Shown piece by piece: positions 6,831-8,600 of a stretch of 8,600 nt of DNA (position 1 is its first letter; every line of letters begins with the position of its first letter). The stretch covers positions 1 through 8,600 of the forward strand of contig CANMPU010000027.1 of the NCBI GenBank assembly GCA_947499755.1, given 5' to 3'. Position numbers and translations under genes: made by a program. This DNA comes from Betaproteobacteria bacterium (GTDB lineage: Bacteria; Pseudomonadota; Gammaproteobacteria; Burkholderiales; CANMPU01). Below the pieces are notes generated by a model. It was not told where the DNA came from, made no database searches, and saw only the letters and a program-made list of their open reading frames with translations.

Positions 6831-8258
6831 TCATTTGTGCAACCTCAATTTTCGTCGCGGTTCTATCGCCAAAGCGTTCACCACCGAACCGATAGATCCG
6901 GCGCCCATTAACACGACGACATCATTCGCGAGCGCAACATTAATAGTCGTTTTTGCTAACTCCTCGATATGCTCTACGAAAATTGGCTCAACCTTGCCAA
7001 ATACGCGAATCGCTCGCGATAAAGTACGGCCGTCAGCGGCAACGATCGGGGTTTCCCCGGCCGCGTAAACTTCGGTCAGTAGCAAAACATCTGGTGTAGA
7101 TAATGCTTTTACGAAATCTTCGAATACATCACGGGTGCGCGTATAGCGATGTGGTTGAAATGCGAGAATAACCCTACGCCCAGGGTAGGCACCGCGAATC
7201 GCTTCCATGGTCGCAGCGATTTCTGTTGGGTGATGGCCATAGTCTTCGATTAAAGTGAACGCGCCGCCCTGCGGCAACTGAATCTCACCATGTTTCTGGA
7301 AACGTCTTCCGACGCCTTTAAATTCTGCAAGCGCTTTAACGATAATGTCATCAGCAATTCCTAATTCATTGGCAACGGCGAAGGCCGCCAATGCGTTACG
7401 TACATTGTGTAGCCCCGGCAAATTAAGATTTACCTCAACTTTGCTGAGCGTGCTTGAACTACCGTTTTTCGGTTTGATCACGAGGAAACGCATACGGCCA
7501 CTACAATGCTCAACGTTTTCTGCGCGCAATTGCGCATCTTCGGACAAGCCGTAAGTCGTAATCGGCTTGGAAATATTTGGCAGTAGTGCACGCAGTTGCG
7601 GGTCATCAATACATAGCACCGCCCTACCGTAAAAAGGTAGATGGTGGATAAAATCGACAAATGCTTGTTTTAATTTATCGAAGCTATGGTCGTAGGTTTC
7701 CATGTGATCGGCGTCGATGTTGGTGACCACGGTTAACACTGGCTGAAGATAAAGAAAAGACGCGTCAGATTCGTCTGCTTCAACGACGATGAACTCTCCA
7801 CTGCCCAGTTTGGCATGCGCACCGGCGCTCACGAGCTTGCCGCCGATAACAAACGTGGGGTCCATGCCTGCTTTCGCCAAAATACTTGCGACCAAACTAG
7901 TGGTCGTTGTCTTTCCGTGGGTACCCGCGATCGCAATTCCTCGCTTTAGACGTAGCAACTCAGATAGCATGAGCGCGCGCGGGACCACCGGAATGCCACG
8001 CTCTTTCGCCGCGACCACTTCTGCGTTTTGTTGCGGCACTGCAGTGGAGACAACCACAACATCAGCGTGTTCGATATTCTGCGCGGCATGGCACAAATAT
8101 ACCTTAGCACCTAGGCTTCTTAATCTGCGCGTTGTCGTGCCGTCCACGAGATCAGAGCCACTAATTTGAAATCCGAGGTTCAGCAGCACCTCGGCAATAC
8201 CGCTCATTCCGGATCCGCCAATTCCAACAAAGTGAATTTTTTTAATTTTGTGTTTCAT
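6831..8258 (-). CDS. murC: UDP-N-acetylmuramate--L-alanine ligase MurC
   Basis: Cytoplasmic ATP-dependent ligase that adds L-alanine, the first residue of the wall peptide, to UDP-MurNAc. The product is 475 residues, within the family range. The N-terminal UDP-binding Rossmann part starts [17 protein letters not shown] (9-25). The central ATPase domain has the P-loop [10 protein letters not shown] (111-120), EADESD (160-165) and NIDADHME (180-187, with His185). HNVRNALAA (284-292) leads to the third domain, which shows DYGHHPTE (339-346), FQPHRYTRT (367-375) and MGAGSIG (451-457). DYGHHPTE is characteristic of MurC among the Mur ligases. The tail is basic (PRRKLRLHK). The ATG at 8258 has AAGG (plus 8264-8267) five bases upstream. 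It follows murG by 21 bp and precedes murB, probably in one transcript. Confidence 0.98.
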   Translation of the reverse strand: MKHKIKKIHFVGIGGSGMSGIAEVLLNLGFQISGSDLVDGTTTRRLRSLGAKVYLCHAAQNIEHADVVVVSTAVPQQNAEVVAAKERGIPVVPRALMLSELLRLKRGIAIAGTHGKTTTTSLVASILAKAGMDPTFVIGGKLVSAGAHAKLGSGEFIVVEADESDASFLYLQPVLTVVTNIDADHMETYDHSFDKLKQAFVDFIHHLPFYGRAVLCIDDPQLRALLPNISKPITTYGLSEDAQLRAENVEHCSGRMRFLVIKPKNGSSSTLSKVEVNLNLPGLHNVRNALAAFAVANELGIADDIIVKALAEFKGVGRRFQKHGEIQLPQGGAFTLIEDYGHHPTEIAATMEAIRGAYPGRRVILAFQPHRYTRTRDVFEDFVKALSTPDVLLLTEVYAAGETPIVAADGRTLSRAIRVFGKVEPIFVEHIEELAKTTINVALANDVVVLMGAGSIGSVVNALAIEPRRKLRLHK

Positions 8259-8279
8259 CGTTGCCTTGATTGGTTATCA

Positions 8280-8600
8280 TCAACACGCACACTCGGTACA
8301 AGCTTCGGCGACCAGACGTGTCGCGTCTGGTTTCGCTAGTCCACGCGCGCGCATAGCAATCTCAAGCAGTTTTTCTCGCGTTAAACTGTGTATGAGTTGC
8401 GCTAGCGCTATGGGGGTAAGCTCGGATTGGGGGATTAAAATCGCAGCGCCGTGCTCGGACAAAAACTTCGCATTGTGCGTTTGATGATCATCAACGGCGT
8501 GCGGGTATGGGACCAGTATGCTGGCAATTCCAGCAACGGTAATTTCCGCAATAGTTAAGGCACCCGCTCGGCACAACAATAAATCGCAGTCGGCATAATG
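8280..8600 (-). CDS. murG: MurG, C-terminal part, 5' end outside window
   Basis: Only the last 106 residues are visible, and the frame runs on through the window edge at 8600. MurG transfers GlcNAc from UDP-GlcNAc onto lipid I on the inner face of the membrane to make lipid II. The visible part is the C-terminal UDP-GlcNAc-binding domain: HYADCDLLLCRAGALTIAEI, then VPYPHAVDDHQTHNAKFL with the sugar-nucleotide-contacting Glu and the HQ-N pattern, then GAAILIPQSEL and a helical end with PDAT. E. coli MurG has VVCRSGALTVSEI at the matching place. The TTG at 8579 is an internal Leu and not a start. The protein ends in a Cys-rich tail (ACTECAC), which I do not recall as a family feature. Stop TGA is followed at once by TGA and TAA. 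It is directly upstream of murC. Confidence 0.95.
   Translation of the reverse strand, partial: HYADCDLLLCRAGALTIAEITVAGIASILVPYPHAVDDHQTHNAKFLSEHGAAILIPQSELTPIALAQLIHSLTREKLLEIAMRARGLAKPDATRLVAEACTECAC

Noticed and set aside
7789..8169. A 126-codon open frame antisense to murC.
   Set aside because: It covers the conserved MurC P-loop region, has low-complexity composition, no start signals and no recognisable domain.
1..8600. Searched for tRNA or rRNA genes, CRISPR arrays, insertion sequences, phage or defence genes.
   Set aside because: None were seen. Nearly all of the window is accounted for by co-directional housekeeping genes with uniform composition.

Overview
This is an ordinary chromosomal segment: the 3' part of a bacterial dcw (division and cell wall) cluster. 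It lies almost entirely on the minus strand and should be read from right to left. The organism is a Gram-negative proteobacterium, because it has lpxC (lipid A synthesis), an FtsQ/FtsA/FtsZ set and an FtsZ tail LDIPAFLRKQAD like that of E. coli. Three points suggest a betaproteobacterium, perhaps of the Nitrosomonas/Methylophilus type: murB sits between murC and ddlB, murB is of the short form, and lpxC faces a DUF721/DciA gene convergently. The taxonomic placement is inference from gene order and sequence style, not from a search. Base composition looks near 50% G+C by eye.

Layout, in the direction of transcription (minus strand): the murG 3' end (8600-8280, cut by the window edge), murC (8258-6831), murB (6790-5834), ddlB (5834-4842), ftsQ (4852-4133), ftsA (4081-2843), ftsZ (2771-1620), lpxC (1505-594) and a small two-helix membrane protein gene (532-350). 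On the plus strand, entering from the left edge, is the 3' part of a DUF721/DciA-family gene (2-409). Its tail overlaps the small membrane gene by exactly 60 bp in opposite orientation. No gap exceeds about 115 bp. The longest is between ftsZ and lpxC and holds a dyad symmetry next to a plausible extended -10 promoter. No RNA genes, insertion sequences, CRISPR arrays or rho-independent terminators were seen.

The genes form one pathway and one machine. MurG finishes lipid II. MurC, MurB and Ddl make the UDP-MurNAc-peptide precursor and its D-Ala-D-Ala end. FtsQ, FtsA and FtsZ form the septal scaffold that directs where wall is made. LpxC commits carbon to lipid A for the matching outer membrane. 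Tight spacing (one-base TAATG overlap murB/ddlB, 11-bp overlap ddlB/ftsQ) points to translational coupling through the middle of the cluster.

I did not find a novel system. The points most worth a second look are the codon-register antisense overlap between the DUF721 tail and the small membrane protein, the dyad plus extended -10 element before lpxC, the murB start with no visible ribosome binding site and a four-codon leader, the extended Ddl N-terminus, and the excess of CGATCG and TCGCGA palindromes.
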